The notes: generated from the sequence alone by a model not told the origin. Numbered from the stretch's first letter, positions 1 through 11,129 are shown. The stretch is DNA of 64,000 nt from Maricaulis sp034670125 (GCF_034670125.1 NZ_JAXMOC010000001.1:679984-743983), one strand, 5' to 3'. A program made the numbers and translations.

Positions 1-1
1 C

Positions 2-955
2 AAGGACATGCTGGGCAATACGCTGGTGACTCACCAGACCGGCCCGGACGGCAAACAGGTCAACCGTCTTTACATCGAAGACGGGGCCGATATCGCCACC
101 GAGCTCTATTGTTCGCTCCTGGTGAACCGCGAAACCGGCCAGGTTGCCTTTGTCGTTTCCACCGAGGGCGGCATGGATATCGAGGAAGTCGCGGCGGAAA
201 CGCCGGAGAAGATCCAGACCATCGATATCGACCCGTCGACCGGCGTGACCGACGCCTCTGCGGCTGCCGTGTGTGATGCGCTGAAGCTGGAAGGCCAGGC
301 GCGCGACGACATGATGGGGCTCGCCAAGATTCTCTACACAGCCTTTTGCGAGAAGGACATGTCGATGCTGGAGATCAATCCGCTGATCGTCATGGACAAC
401 GGCCATGTCCGCGTTCTCGACGCCAAGGTCTCCTTCGACGGCAATGCACTCTTCCGTCACCCGGACATCATGGAGCTGCGTGACACGACCGAGGAAGACG
501 CCAAGGAAATCGAGGCCTCCAAATATGACCTCGCCTATGTCGCCCTCGACGGGGATATCGGCTGCATGGTCAATGGCGCCGGCCTTGCCATGGCGACCAT
601 GGACATTATCAAGCTCTACGGCGCCGAGCCGGCCAACTTCCTCGATGTTGGCGGTGGTGCCACCACCGAGAAAGTCACGGCCGCCTTCAAGATCATCACC
701 GCCGACCCGAACGTCAAAGGCATCCTGGTCAATATCTTTGGCGGCATCATGCGCTGTGACGTCATCGCCGAGGGTGTGGTCACCGCGGTCAAGGATGTCG
801 GCCTTCAGGTCCCGCTTGTGGTCCGGCTGGAAGGCACCAATGTCGCCAAGGGCAAGCAGATCATCAATGAAAGCGGTCTCAACGTGATCGCCGCCGATGA
901 CCTCGACGACGCTGCCCAGAAAATTGTCGCCGCCGTGAAGGGTGGTGCTGCGTGA
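2..955 (+). CDS. sucC: Succinyl-CoA ligase (ADP-forming) beta subunit, 5' truncated
   Basis: This is the beta subunit of succinyl-CoA synthetase, which makes ATP or GTP from succinyl-CoA in the TCA cycle together with SucD. The frame is open to the left edge, so the N-terminal part (about 80 residues compared with the usual ~388-400) lies outside the window. Visible family features are the end of the ATP-grasp domain (STEGGMDIEEVA, then EINPLIV), the ligase-CoA signature GCMVNGAGLAMATMD and the glycine loop FLDVGGGATTEKV, followed by NIFGGIMRCD. The stop codon overlaps the GTG start of the next small gene by 4 bases. The identification is very secure. Only the missing 5' end is uncertain. Confidence 0.97.
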   Translation, partial: KDMLGNTLVTHQTGPDGKQVNRLYIEDGADIATELYCSLLVNRETGQVAFVVSTEGGMDIEEVAAETPEKIQTIDIDPSTGVTDASAAAVCDALKLEGQARDDMMGLAKILYTAFCEKDMSMLEINPLIVMDNGHVRVLDAKVSFDGNALFRHPDIMELRDTTEEDAKEIEASKYDLAYVALDGDIGCMVNGAGLAMATMDIIKLYGAEPANFLDVGGGATTEKVTAAFKIITADPNVKGILVNIFGGIMRCDVIAEGVVTAVKDVGLQVPLVVRLEGTNVAKGKQIINESGLNVIAADDLDDAAQKIVAAVKGGAA

Positions 956-1158
956 CAAGCGCCGAGGACATTCTGTTTGCACTGATGCCTTTGGCATTGT
1001 TGATCGGCGTGGTGTGCATTTCTGTGATGCTCATCCTGCGCGCAGGCAAACGGTCGTCAGCGGTACTCCGGATGCTCGAGAAGCAGGCTTCTGTGAATCG
1101 GGAAATCGCGACGAGCCTTCAGTCTATTGAAGGCCTACTGAAAGACAGGAAAAACTGA
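952..1158 (+). CDS. Small single-pass membrane protein between sucC and sucD
   Basis: This 68-residue protein is not one I recognise. It starts at GTG 952, inside the sucC stop (4-base GTGA overlap), and its own stop shares one base with the sucD ATG, so the three genes appear translationally coupled. Residues about 7-30 are strongly hydrophobic (FALMPLALLIGVVCISVMLI) and give one transmembrane helix. A charged, probably cytoplasmic tail of about 37 residues follows and is predicted to be helical (LRMLEKQASVNREIATSLQS). There is no signal peptidase site or known motif. Its position suggests a membrane link or regulator for succinyl-CoA synthetase, but that is inference. The exact overlaps on both sides make it likely to be a real gene. 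Confidence 0.75.
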   Translation: MTSAEDILFALMPLALLIGVVCISVMLILRAGKRSSAVLRMLEKQASVNREIATSLQSIEGLLKDRKN

Positions 1159-2066
1159 TGTCGATCATCGTCGATAAGAACACCAAGATCATCGTCCAGG
1201 GCCTCACCGGCAAGACGGGAACCTTTCATACCGAGCAGGCGCTGGAATACTACGGCACCAAGATGGTTGCCGGCGTACACCCGAAAAAGGGTGGCGAGAG
1301 CTGGTCGGCCGGCATTGACGGCGCCGCCTCGCTGCCGATCTTCGCCTCGGTTGGCGAAGCCCGGGACGCGACCGGCGCCGACGCCTCCGTGATCTATGTC
1401 CCGCCGGCCGGTGCCGGCGCGGCGATCATCGAGGCGATTGATGCCGAGATCCCCTTCATCGTCTGCATCACCGAGGGCATTCCGGTGATGGACATGGTCA
1501 AGGTCAAGGATCGTCTCGACAAGTCGAACTCCATGCTGCTGGGCCCGAACTGCCCGGGTATCCTCACGCCGGAAGAATGCAAGATCGGCATCATGCCGGG
1601 CTCGATCTTCAAGAAGGGCTCCGTGGGCGTGGTATCGCGCTCGGGAACGCTGACCTATGAAGCTGTCTTCCAGACCTCGCAGGTCGGCCTCGGCCAGACC
1701 ACGGCGGTCGGTATTGGCGGTGACCCGGTCAAGGGCACCGAATTCATCGACGTGTTGGAAAAATTCCTCGCCGACGACGAAACCAAGTCGATCATCATGA
1801 TCGGCGAGATCGGTGGCTCGGCCGAAGAAGACGCGGCGCAATTCCTGGCTGATGAAGCCAAGAAAGGCCGCTCCAAGCCGACGGTCGGATTCATCGCTGG
1901 TCGCACAGCGCCTCCGGGCCGGACCATGGGCCATGCCGGCGCCATCGTCTCCGGCGGCAAGGGCGGCGCGGAAGACAAGATCGCGGCCATGGAAGCGGCT
2001 GGTATCACGGTCTCCCCGAGCCCGGCGCGTCTTGGTACGACCCTCGCGGACGTGCTCAAGGGCTGA
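1158..2066 (+). CDS. sucD: Succinyl-CoA ligase (ADP-forming) alpha subunit
   Basis: The alpha subunit binds CoA and carries the phosphohistidine of succinyl-CoA synthetase. The 302 residues compare with about 290 in relatives. The N-terminal Rossmann-like CoA domain shows VQGLTGKTGTFHTEQAL. The CoA-ligase domain contains GIMPGSIFKKGSVGVVSRSG and GGDPVKGTEFIDVL. The active-site histidine is His259 in GRTMGHAGAIVSGG. The ATG overlaps the stop of the preceding 68-residue membrane protein gene by one base. It is the last gene of the unit and is followed by a rho-independent terminator. Confidence 0.98.
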   Translation: MSIIVDKNTKIIVQGLTGKTGTFHTEQALEYYGTKMVAGVHPKKGGESWSAGIDGAASLPIFASVGEARDATGADASVIYVPPAGAGAAIIEAIDAEIPFIVCITEGIPVMDMVKVKDRLDKSNSMLLGPNCPGILTPEECKIGIMPGSIFKKGSVGVVSRSGTLTYEAVFQTSQVGLGQTTAVGIGGDPVKGTEFIDVLEKFLADDETKSIIMIGEIGGSAEEDAAQFLADEAKKGRSKPTVGFIAGRTAPPGRTMGHAGAIVSGGKGGAEDKIAAMEAAGITVSPSPARLGTTLADVLKG

Positions 2067-2093
2067 TTGCCCGCATCATCGTGACAACAACAA

Positions 2094-2130
2094 GCCGCGC
2101 TCCGGGCCTCCGGGGCGCGGTTTTGTTTTG
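2094..2130 (+). terminator. Rho-independent terminator after sucD
   Basis: A GC-rich inverted repeat, with CCGCGC at 2095-2100 pairing with GCGCGG at 2115-2120 and inner CCGG/CCGG pairs, is followed at once by TTTTGTTTTG. It lies 28 bases after the sucD stop and separates sucCD from sucAB. Confidence 0.88.
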
Positions 2131-2150
2131 TCACCATCTTGGCAGCAGAC

Positions 2151-2217
2151 CCGCGCCAATCCCTTTCGTGTGGCGCGGATTGAGCATAGAGGGTTGGTTA
2201 ACCGACACGGTTTAACC
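2151..2217 (+). promoter_or_regulatory. sucA leader: hairpin and TTAA-centred dyad
   Basis: Two inverted repeats lie in the 124 bases between the sucCD terminator and sucA. The first pairs CCGCGCCA (2151-2158) with TGGCGCGG (2171-2178), a perfect 8-base stem with a 12-base loop. The second is GGTTAACCG (2196-2204) opposite CGGTTTAACC (2208-2217), symmetric except for one extra A. The second looks like an operator for a dimeric regulator and the first could fold in the leader RNA. No family could be assigned. Confidence 0.4.
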
Positions 2218-2254
2218 CCATCCAGACACACTCCTGACTCAGGCCTCCCCCCAC

Positions 2255-5239
<2,985 letters not shown>

Positions 5240-5276
5240 GGGCCGGCCAACCTTGATTTGAAGGAAGACGAGAGAC

Positions 5277-6857
5277 ATGACCGATATCACCGTGCCGCAG
5301 CTCGGCGAGAGCGTCACTGAAGCCACCGTGGGCAGCTGGATGGTCAAGACCGGCGATACTGTCTCCCGGGACGATGTCCTGGTCGAGCTGGAAACCGACA
5401 AGGTTGCTGTTGAAGTCCGCGCGGAAGCCGACGGTGTGATGGGCGAGATTTTCGCGTCAGAAGGCGACAATGTTGAGATTGGCGCCCGATTGGCAGTGAT
5501 CGAGGCTGCCGGCGGTGCCGGCGGTGCCGATGCAGCCGATGCTGCCGAACCGGCCAGTGAGGCTGGCGGTACGGACGACGAGGACGTCGACGACAACAAA
5601 GCTGGCGAGGAAACGGCAAAGTCCGCGGCGCCGTCGTCGGGCGACACCGTTGACGCGACTGTTCCGCAAATGGGTGAAAGCGTCACGGAAGGCACGATTG
5701 GTTCCTGGCTGGTCAAAGCCGGCGATACGGTCGACATCGACCAGGCCCTGGTCGAGATCGAAACCGACAAGGTCGCGGTGGAAGTTCCGTCTCCCGTGGC
5801 CGGCGTGGTCGCCGAACTGCTGGTGGACGAAGGCGACACGGTCGCTCCCGGTGATGCCGTCGCGCGCATCAATGAGGGCGGATCGGCGCCGGCCGAAGAC
5901 ACGAATTCCAAGGCTTCTGACAGTGCCGACCCGGCAAGCGAAAAGAAAACCATGCCGTCGGCGGCGCGGGTAATCGAGGAGAACAAACTCGATGCCAATT
6001 CAATCGAAGGCTCTGGCAAGGATGGTCGTATCACCAAAGGTGATGCACTGAAGGCTGCTGCCGCGCCAAAAGCCGCGACATCAACCGCCCCGCCCGCGGC
6101 CGCACCGGCCAAGACACCCGCGGCGCCGTCGGCGCCGACCGCTCCGCGCGAAACCGGGCCTCGTGAAGAGCGCGTGCGCATGACGCGTCTGCGACAGACC
6201 ATCGCCAAGCGGCTCAAGGACGCACAGAACGCTGCCGCGATCCTGACCACCTATAACGAGGCCGACATGTCGGCCATCATGGCGGCCCGGAAAGCGCATC
6301 AGGAAGCCTTCGTCGCCAAGCACGGCGTCAAGCTGGGCTTCATGAGTTTCTTTGTGAAGGCGTGCTGTCACGCTCTCAAAGAGGTGCCCGCTGTCAATGC
6401 CGAGATCGATGGCGCCGACATCATCTACAAGAATTATTACGACATGGGCGTGGCTGTCGGCACGGATCGCGGCCTCGTGGTCCCTGTGGTGCGCGATGCC
6501 GATCAGATGACCCTCGCGGAGATCGAGAAAGAGATCATTCGCCTCGGGAAGCGGGCGCGAGACGGCAAGCTTTCGATCGACGAGATGCAGGGCGCGACCT
6601 TCACTATCTCGAATGGTGGCGTATACGGGTCATTGATGTCCATGCCGATCCTGAATGCCCCGCAATCGGGCATTCTCGGCATGCACAAGATCCAGGAACG
6701 CCCGATGGCCGAGAATGGCCAGGTCGTGATCAAGCCCATGATGTATCTTGCGCTTTCCTATGACCACCGGATTGTGGACGGCAAGGAAGCCGTGACTTAC
6801 CTGGTGCGCGTGAAGGAGAACCTGGAAGATCCACAACGCATGATGTTTGACCTCTAG
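5277..6857 (+). CDS. sucB: Dihydrolipoyl succinyltransferase (E2o) with two lipoyl domains
   Basis: This is the core acyltransferase of the 2-oxoglutarate dehydrogenase complex. The 526 residues divide into lipoyl domain 1 (residues 1-77, lipoyl-lysine Lys42 in ETDKVAVEV), an acidic Ala/Glu/Asp linker, and lipoyl domain 2 (about 125-200, Lys165 in the same motif). A peripheral-subunit-binding domain (about 225-262, MPSAARVIEENKLD) and an Ala/Pro linker precede the catalytic domain (about 295-526), which ends with the HxxxDG active site (His497, Asp501). Many proteobacterial SucB proteins are near 400 residues with one lipoyl domain, so the second domain is notable. The neighbouring sucA favours E2o over E2p. 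An AAGGAAG Shine-Dalgarno sequence precedes the ATG. Confidence 0.95.
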   Translation: MTDITVPQLGESVTEATVGSWMVKTGDTVSRDDVLVELETDKVAVEVRAEADGVMGEIFASEGDNVEIGARLAVIEAAGGAGGADAADAAEPASEAGGTDDEDVDDNKAGEETAKSAAPSSGDTVDATVPQMGESVTEGTIGSWLVKAGDTVDIDQALVEIETDKVAVEVPSPVAGVVAELLVDEGDTVAPGDAVARINEGGSAPAEDTNSKASDSADPASEKKTMPSAARVIEENKLDANSIEGSGKDGRITKGDALKAAAAPKAATSTAPPAAAPAKTPAAPSAPTAPRETGPREERVRMTRLRQTIAKRLKDAQNAAAILTTYNEADMSAIMAARKAHQEAFVAKHGVKLGFMSFFVKACCHALKEVPAVNAEIDGADIIYKNYYDMGVAVGTDRGLVVPVVRDADQMTLAEIEKEIIRLGKRARDGKLSIDEMQGATFTISNGGVYGSLMSMPILNAPQSGILGMHKIQERPMAENGQVVIKPMMYLALSYDHRIVDGKEAVTYLVRVKENLEDPQRMMFDL

Positions 6858-6867
6858 GGGATCGGTC

Positions 6868-7314
6868 ATGCCGCTAATTCGACATGTTCTCGTCGTGCTG
6901 GCGGCCTTGAGGGGCATCTACGGATTGCGGTCGCCGATTGCAGGATTTCTGCATCAGGCCGGTTTCGAGGGGCAGTTCGGTTTCTCCGTTTCCGTGACAC
7001 GGATGCTGGCCGAGACCGGTCTGGCCCTGTCAATTTTGTCCCTGACGCTTCAAATCGGGTATTTTGTCGTCGCTTGGGCCATCTGGCGCGGTGCGCGTTG
7101 GCTGATCTGGCTCGCTCTGGCCGTTTATCTGATCGATCAGGCGATGTGGGTCGGCTTCAGTGTCAGGCCTGAGGACGTGGCCGCCCATCAACAGGCCAGG
7201 GTCGACGAGAACTTTGACCCGGACTTGATGGACTGGGCTCTGTTCACGGTCGAGACGTTGATTGCAGCTGGAGCGCTTGCGGTAGGTGTTCGGGCGGGGT
7301 CGGAAGACGCATGA
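6868..7314 (+). CDS. Small polytopic membrane protein between sucB and lpdA
   Basis: I do not recognise this family. The start was set at ATG 6868, 8 bases after an AGGGGA stretch and just past the sucB stop. An earlier in-frame ATG at 6847 would overlap sucB. The 148 residues show an N-terminal hydrophobic helix (LIRHVLVVLAALRGIYGL) and two closely spaced central hydrophobic segments (about 45-90). A last segment near the C-terminus (LFTVETLIAAGALAVGV) gives about four membrane passes. It sits directly after sucB and overlaps or nearly touches the next membrane-protein gene, so it is probably co-transcribed with the dehydrogenase genes. Confidence 0.65.
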   Translation: MPLIRHVLVVLAALRGIYGLRSPIAGFLHQAGFEGQFGFSVSVTRMLAETGLALSILSLTLQIGYFVVAWAIWRGARWLIWLALAVYLIDQAMWVGFSVRPEDVAAHQQARVDENFDPDLMDWALFTVETLIAAGALAVGVRAGSEDA

Positions 7315-7396
7315 GGGGCGTGTCCGGAAATTGACGGCTCGCAGGGGTGACGCCACGGTCGGGACGAGTGGCGTGTCCGACACAAGGGGCTTGGAC

Positions 7397-7855
7397 GTGA
7401 CGGCAAAACTGGTGTTGGTTTCGGCAAGATGGGTGCTGGTTGTTGCAATTGGCGCGTGGGCACTCAATCAGCTGTCATCTGCGGCCGATGTTCTCGCCGT
7501 CAAGTTTGGCGACGCGGTCTCGGCGGGCATTGATCCAAGCCTGATCATTATCGTGGAGGCGATGGGCCCGTTTCTCGTCCTGCTCACCATGGCCAACGCC
7601 ATTTGCTATGCAGCGAGCACGGTTTTGCTGGCGACGCGGTTTGCGGCGGCACTGCCAGTCTATGCGGCAGCTGTGGTGTTTGATCTGACCGGGTGGATGG
7701 TCTACTCGTCGACCTCCACCTACGATTTTTGGGCGGCCTCGACGCCGGCTCCGGCGGACTGGGTCGCCAACGGACTGCTTCTGGCTGGATTGATTGTCAT
7801 GATCGCCCTGCGCCAGGCCGGTTCCATCCCGCGGCATCTGCTCCGGGACCACTGA
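7397..7855 (+). CDS. Small polytopic membrane protein upstream of lpdA
   Basis: This gene of unknown function gives 152 residues from GTG 7397, which has AGGGG 8 bases upstream. A longer frame opens at 7286 but its first 37 residues are charged and poorly protein-like. Hydrophobic segments at about residues 5-25, 45-70, 73-95 and 120-140 suggest four transmembrane helices. Like its upstream neighbour it resembles small integral membrane proteins and has no motifs I can name. It may be a diverged partner of the preceding gene. It lies on the same strand between sucB and lpdA. Confidence 0.55.
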   Translation: MTAKLVLVSARWVLVVAIGAWALNQLSSAADVLAVKFGDAVSAGIDPSLIIIVEAMGPFLVLLTMANAICYAASTVLLATRFAAALPVYAAAVVFDLTGWMVYSSTSTYDFWAASTPAPADWVANGLLLAGLIVMIALRQAGSIPRHLLRDH

Positions 7856-7953
7856 CCAGCTGCGGCTGCAGGGATTTGCCCCTTACACCATGACCCCCGC
7901 GGGGGCATATAGGACCAACAGGCCGCGATCGCGGCAAGCAGAACGAGGCGAGC

Positions 7954-9354
7954 ATGTCGGACACGTATGATATCGTAATCATTGGCGGCGGCCCCGGCGG
8001 CTACAACTGTGCGATCCGCGCCGGCCAACTCGGTCTCAAAACGGCCTGTGTCGAAATGCGGGGCACCTTGGGCGGGACCTGTCTGAATGTGGGCTGCATT
8101 CCCTCGAAGGCCCTGCTGCACGCGTCCGAGCTGTTTGAAACCGCCAGCACCCAGTTTGCAGAACTCGGTATCAAGACAGGCCCGGTCGAACTCGATCTGG
8201 ATGCCATGCTTGGACAGAAGGATGAGGCCGTTGACGGGCTCACCAAGGGTATCGAGTTTCTCTTCAAGAAGAATGGCGTGGACTATATCCGCGGCCGTGG
8301 GCGGATCGCCGGATCCGGCAAGGTCGAAGTAGACGCGGAATCCGGCCGCTCGACACTGGCGACGAAAAATATCGTCATCGCGACCGGATCTGAAGTCACG
8401 CCGCTTCCCGGCGTCACCATTGACGAGAAGCGGATTGTGTCGTCCACCGGCGCCCTCGCCCTGGAGAAAGTGCCCGGCAAGCTGGTCTTGATTGGCGCCG
8501 GCGTGATCGGGCTGGAACTCGGCTCGGTCTGGCGCCGGCTGGGCGCTGAGGTGACGGTTGTCGAATATCTCGACCGGATTCTGCCAGGGATGGACAGCGA
8601 GTTGGCGAAGACCGCTCAGCGGACTTTTGCCAAACAGGGGATGGACTTCAAACTGGGTACCAAGGTGACGGGTGTTGATGCGTCCGGTGAAACCCTTGTG
8701 GTGAAGCTGGAGCCGGCCGCCGGTGGTGAAGCGGAAACGCTCGAAGCTGACACTGTCCTGGTTTGTATCGGGCGTCGCCCCTTCACTGACGGACTCGGCT
8801 TGGAGACCGTCGGTCTTGAAACCGATCAGCGTGGGTTCATTGCTCACGACCATTATAGGACTTCGGCGGAAAACGTCTGGGTGGTTGGCGATTGCACCCA
8901 TGGACCCATGCTGGCGCACAAGGCAGAAGACGAAGGGGTCGCTTGTGCCGAGCGGATTGCCGGCAAGGCGGGACATGTGAACTATGGCGTGATCCCGGGC
9001 GTGGTTTATACCGCTCCAGAAATAGCCAGCGTCGGTCTGACCGAAGATGAGCTCAAGGCGTCCGGTCGCAAGTACAAGAAGGGCAAATTCCCCTTCCAGG
9101 CCAATTCGCGCGCACGCACCAATCATGCGACGGACGGTTTCGTGAAAATTCTGGCGGATGCCGAGACCGATGAAATCCTGGGCGCGCACATGATCGGTGC
9201 CAATGTTGGTGAAATGATCGGGGAGCTGTGCGTCGCCATGGAGTTCCGGGCGGCGTCCGAAGATGTCGCGCGGACCTGCCATCCACACCCCACGCTGACG
9301 GAAGCCATTCGCCAGGCAGCCATGGGTGTTGAAGGTTGGACGATGCAGTCCTGA
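7954..9354 (+). CDS. lpdA: Dihydrolipoyl dehydrogenase (E3)
   Basis: This FAD-dependent E3 reoxidises the dihydrolipoyl groups of 2-oxoacid dehydrogenases and reduces NAD. The 466 residues are typical. The N-terminal FAD site is IIGGGPGGYNCA. The redox disulphide is Cys43/Cys48 in GGTCLNVGCIPSK. The NAD site is LIGAGVIGLELGSVW, and the second FAD motif is NVWVVGDCTHGPMLAHKA. The catalytic His445/Glu450 pair lies in HPHPTLTEA near the C-terminus. A GAGGCGAG Shine-Dalgarno sequence precedes the ATG. Its position after sucAB and the two small membrane genes supports service to the 2-oxoglutarate dehydrogenase complex, though E3 is usually shared. Confidence 0.97.
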   Translation: MSDTYDIVIIGGGPGGYNCAIRAGQLGLKTACVEMRGTLGGTCLNVGCIPSKALLHASELFETASTQFAELGIKTGPVELDLDAMLGQKDEAVDGLTKGIEFLFKKNGVDYIRGRGRIAGSGKVEVDAESGRSTLATKNIVIATGSEVTPLPGVTIDEKRIVSSTGALALEKVPGKLVLIGAGVIGLELGSVWRRLGAEVTVVEYLDRILPGMDSELAKTAQRTFAKQGMDFKLGTKVTGVDASGETLVVKLEPAAGGEAETLEADTVLVCIGRRPFTDGLGLETVGLETDQRGFIAHDHYRTSAENVWVVGDCTHGPMLAHKAEDEGVACAERIAGKAGHVNYGVIPGVVYTAPEIASVGLTEDELKASGRKYKKGKFPFQANSRARTNHATDGFVKILADAETDEILGAHMIGANVGEMIGELCVAMEFRAASEDVARTCHPHPTLTEAIRQAAMGVEGWTMQS

Positions 9355-9561
9355 TCGCCCTGGTGAAGGCTGTCCGTCGCTGCGTCATCACCCTGTCGCA
9401 GAGATAGGCAATGGTTGGTTTTGGTGACCCGTCCTAGTTCGCGGCCTGGCGCGCTCGTGACACGAGTGTAGGCGGGCCCGTACAGTCGCGATATTGTAGG
9501 GCGGACCGGGCTTGAAAGCGCCCGGGCGGCCTGTTTGCTTCAAGTCTTGGAATTCACGCTG

Positions 9562-10104
9562 ATGCCAAAGCCGATCGAAATCGCTTCGCCGCGCTTGCGG
9601 CTGGTGGCGCTCAATGCGGAGCTCGCATCGTTGCAGCTTGATGACCGAGCTGCGTTTTTTCGTGTGCTCGGTGTTGAACCCGAGCCGACCTGGCCTCCCG
9701 AATTGATGGATCAGACAGCGATGGAGTGGACGCGCGAGCAGTTACGCGCCCATCCTGCCGACACCGGCTGGTTTTCGTGGGTCTACATCTCGCCGGTGAT
9801 GAATCGGTTGTTGGGCGTTGGCGGATTCAGGGGCGGGCCAGACGCGGAGGGGGCAATCGAGATCGGGTACTCCATGCTGATCTCATACCGCGAACAGGGG
9901 CTCGCGACAGAGGGCGTCATGGCGCTGCTTGATTGGGCCTATACACATGAGCGGGTCAAATCGGTTATGGCCCAGACCCGCGATGATCGCGATGCCTCAC
10001 ATCGGGTGCTCGAGAAGGCCGGCTTTGTCCAAGGTGAAACCCCGCAGGATTCCGGATCGGATGTGATCGTCTGGCATCACAGGCCCAACCGCAAGGTCGC
10101 CTGA
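9562..10104 (+). CDS. GNAT-family N-acetyltransferase
   Basis: This is a 180-residue protein of the RimJ/RimL-like (Acetyltransf_3) type. An N-terminal ASPRLRLVAL strand and a central GVGGFRGGPD strand lead to the acetyl-CoA-binding segment YREQGLATEGVMALLDWA. The C-terminal DASHRVLEKAGFVQ motif is typical of N-terminal or small-molecule acetyltransferases. A TTG at 9535 is in frame upstream, but ATG 9562 gives the normal N-terminus. It is convergent with the regulator gene at 10115. The substrate cannot be inferred. Confidence 0.85.
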   Translation: MPKPIEIASPRLRLVALNAELASLQLDDRAAFFRVLGVEPEPTWPPELMDQTAMEWTREQLRAHPADTGWFSWVYISPVMNRLLGVGGFRGGPDAEGAIEIGYSMLISYREQGLATEGVMALLDWAYTHERVKSVMAQTRDDRDASHRVLEKAGFVQGETPQDSGSDVIVWHHRPNRKVA

Positions 10105-10114
10105 CGGCGAGTGG

Positions 10115-10414
10115 TCAGGGCTGTATCAGGGCCCGCAACTGGTCGAGATAAGCGAGCCAGGCTGTCCGGCCTGTTTGGGTCAAGGCAGCGCGGGTCTGCG
10201 GTTTGCGATCCACGAAGCGCTTCTCGATTTCGACATAGCCCGCCTCCTCCAGCTTGCGCAGGTGCACAGACAGATTGCCGTCCGAGGCGCTGGTGCGCTG
10301 CTTGATCTCGCCGAATGTCGCGTCGCTGACCGCCGACAGATAGGCCATGATGGCCAGGCGAAGCTTGCCATGGATCACCTCGTCGAGGTTGGTGGCATCG
10401 AATGGCTCAGACAT
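10115..10414 (-). CDS. Small winged-helix transcriptional regulator
   Basis: This 99-residue DNA-binding protein resembles the HTH_34/MarR-like single winged-helix family. Helix-turn-helix residues run from about 30 to 60 (FGEIKQRTSASDGNLSVHLR), followed by the wing KLEEAGYVEIEKRFVDRKP and a C-terminal helix. Its ATG directly follows the TGA of the upstream membrane-protein gene, so both are one operon. Small regulators of this type often control the adjacent membrane protein and may repress their own operon. That role is inference. Confidence 0.85.
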   Translation of the reverse strand: MSEPFDATNLDEVIHGKLRLAIMAYLSAVSDATFGEIKQRTSASDGNLSVHLRKLEEAGYVEIEKRFVDRKPQTRAALTQTGRTAWLAYLDQLRALIQP

Positions 10415-11029
10415 TCACGCGGCCTCCGTCGCCGGCTCCCCGCGCAACAATACAACGCCCGGGATAATGGCCAGGACCGCAACCGCAGCGGCGGAGAACA
10501 GATAGAGGTCCGGCGTGCCGGTCAAGCTGAGGCCGAAGCCACTGGCAAGCCAAGCCAGAATGGCGGCGCCATGCATCCAGCGGGCACCACCCAATTGGGC
10601 GCTGACGTGGAATGAGAGGCCGTATCCGGCAAACGCGACCAAGGGGATGGTGTCGAACAGGATCAGATGTCCGCGCCCAAGCAGGTTGGCGGCAACAGCG
10701 CCGATCGCGTAGGCGGCAACCATCCAAGTGACGCCGCGCCAGGCGGCGGCTTCGCCGCGGTTGTTGACGGCGCCACGACCGGGTTTGCCGCTCAGGCTGC
10801 GGGCCAGCAATGCGGAGCCGATCATGCCAACGACACCATAAATGAGCCAGACGAATCCGACGAATTGGGCCGGTATACCGATCAAACCGGTGATGATCGA
10901 CCAGTGCGCCAGCAGGGCCGGCGCTGCGAGGCCGCCCCACCAGACAAAAAAGCGTCCGCTCAATGATGGAGCGCGCTGGCCGCTGGCAGCGACGTCGCGG
11001 AGAAATTCGAGATCTGTCTGTTCGGTCAT
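10415..11029 (-). CDS. Polytopic membrane protein co-transcribed with a winged-helix regulator
   Basis: This 204-residue integral membrane protein has no recognised family. About six hydrophobic segments are visible, for example FFVWWGGLAAPALLAHWSII, FVGFVWLIYGVVGMIGSALL, WMVAAYAIGAVAANLL and AAAVAVLAIIPGVVLL. The N-terminal 25 residues are soluble. It precedes the small winged-helix regulator with no gap. A GAGGAAG Shine-Dalgarno sequence lies upstream of the ATG. Function is unknown. Confidence 0.75.
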   Translation of the reverse strand: MTEQTDLEFLRDVAASGQRAPSLSGRFFVWWGGLAAPALLAHWSIITGLIGIPAQFVGFVWLIYGVVGMIGSALLARSLSGKPGRGAVNNRGEAAAWRGVTWMVAAYAIGAVAANLLGRGHLILFDTIPLVAFAGYGLSFHVSAQLGGARWMHGAAILAWLASGFGLSLTGTPDLYLFSAAAVAVLAIIPGVVLLRGEPATEAA

Positions 11030-11045
11030 GGCGCTTCCTCAAGAA

Positions 11046-11060
11046 CTTTAGTAAACAAAG
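11046..11060 (-). promoter_or_regulatory. Possible operator upstream of the membrane-protein/regulator operon
   Basis: A short dyad, CTTT-N7-AAAG, occurs within CTTTAGTAAACAAAG about 17 bases before the start codon of the 10415-11029 gene. It is AT-rich in a GC-rich region and is in a suitable place for autoregulation by the adjacent winged-helix protein. It is weak evidence on its own. Confidence 0.25.
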
Positions 11061-11129
11061 TAGTGAATTTTGACCATTCGGGCAAGTGGGAATACGCCGC
11101 GGTGAAGCCAGGGTTGAAGAGAAGCGCCG

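Noticed and set aside
7720..9288. A 522-residue minus-strand open frame opposite lpdA
   Set aside because: The plus-strand lpdA is unmistakable over the same interval; the antisense frame has low protein-like quality.
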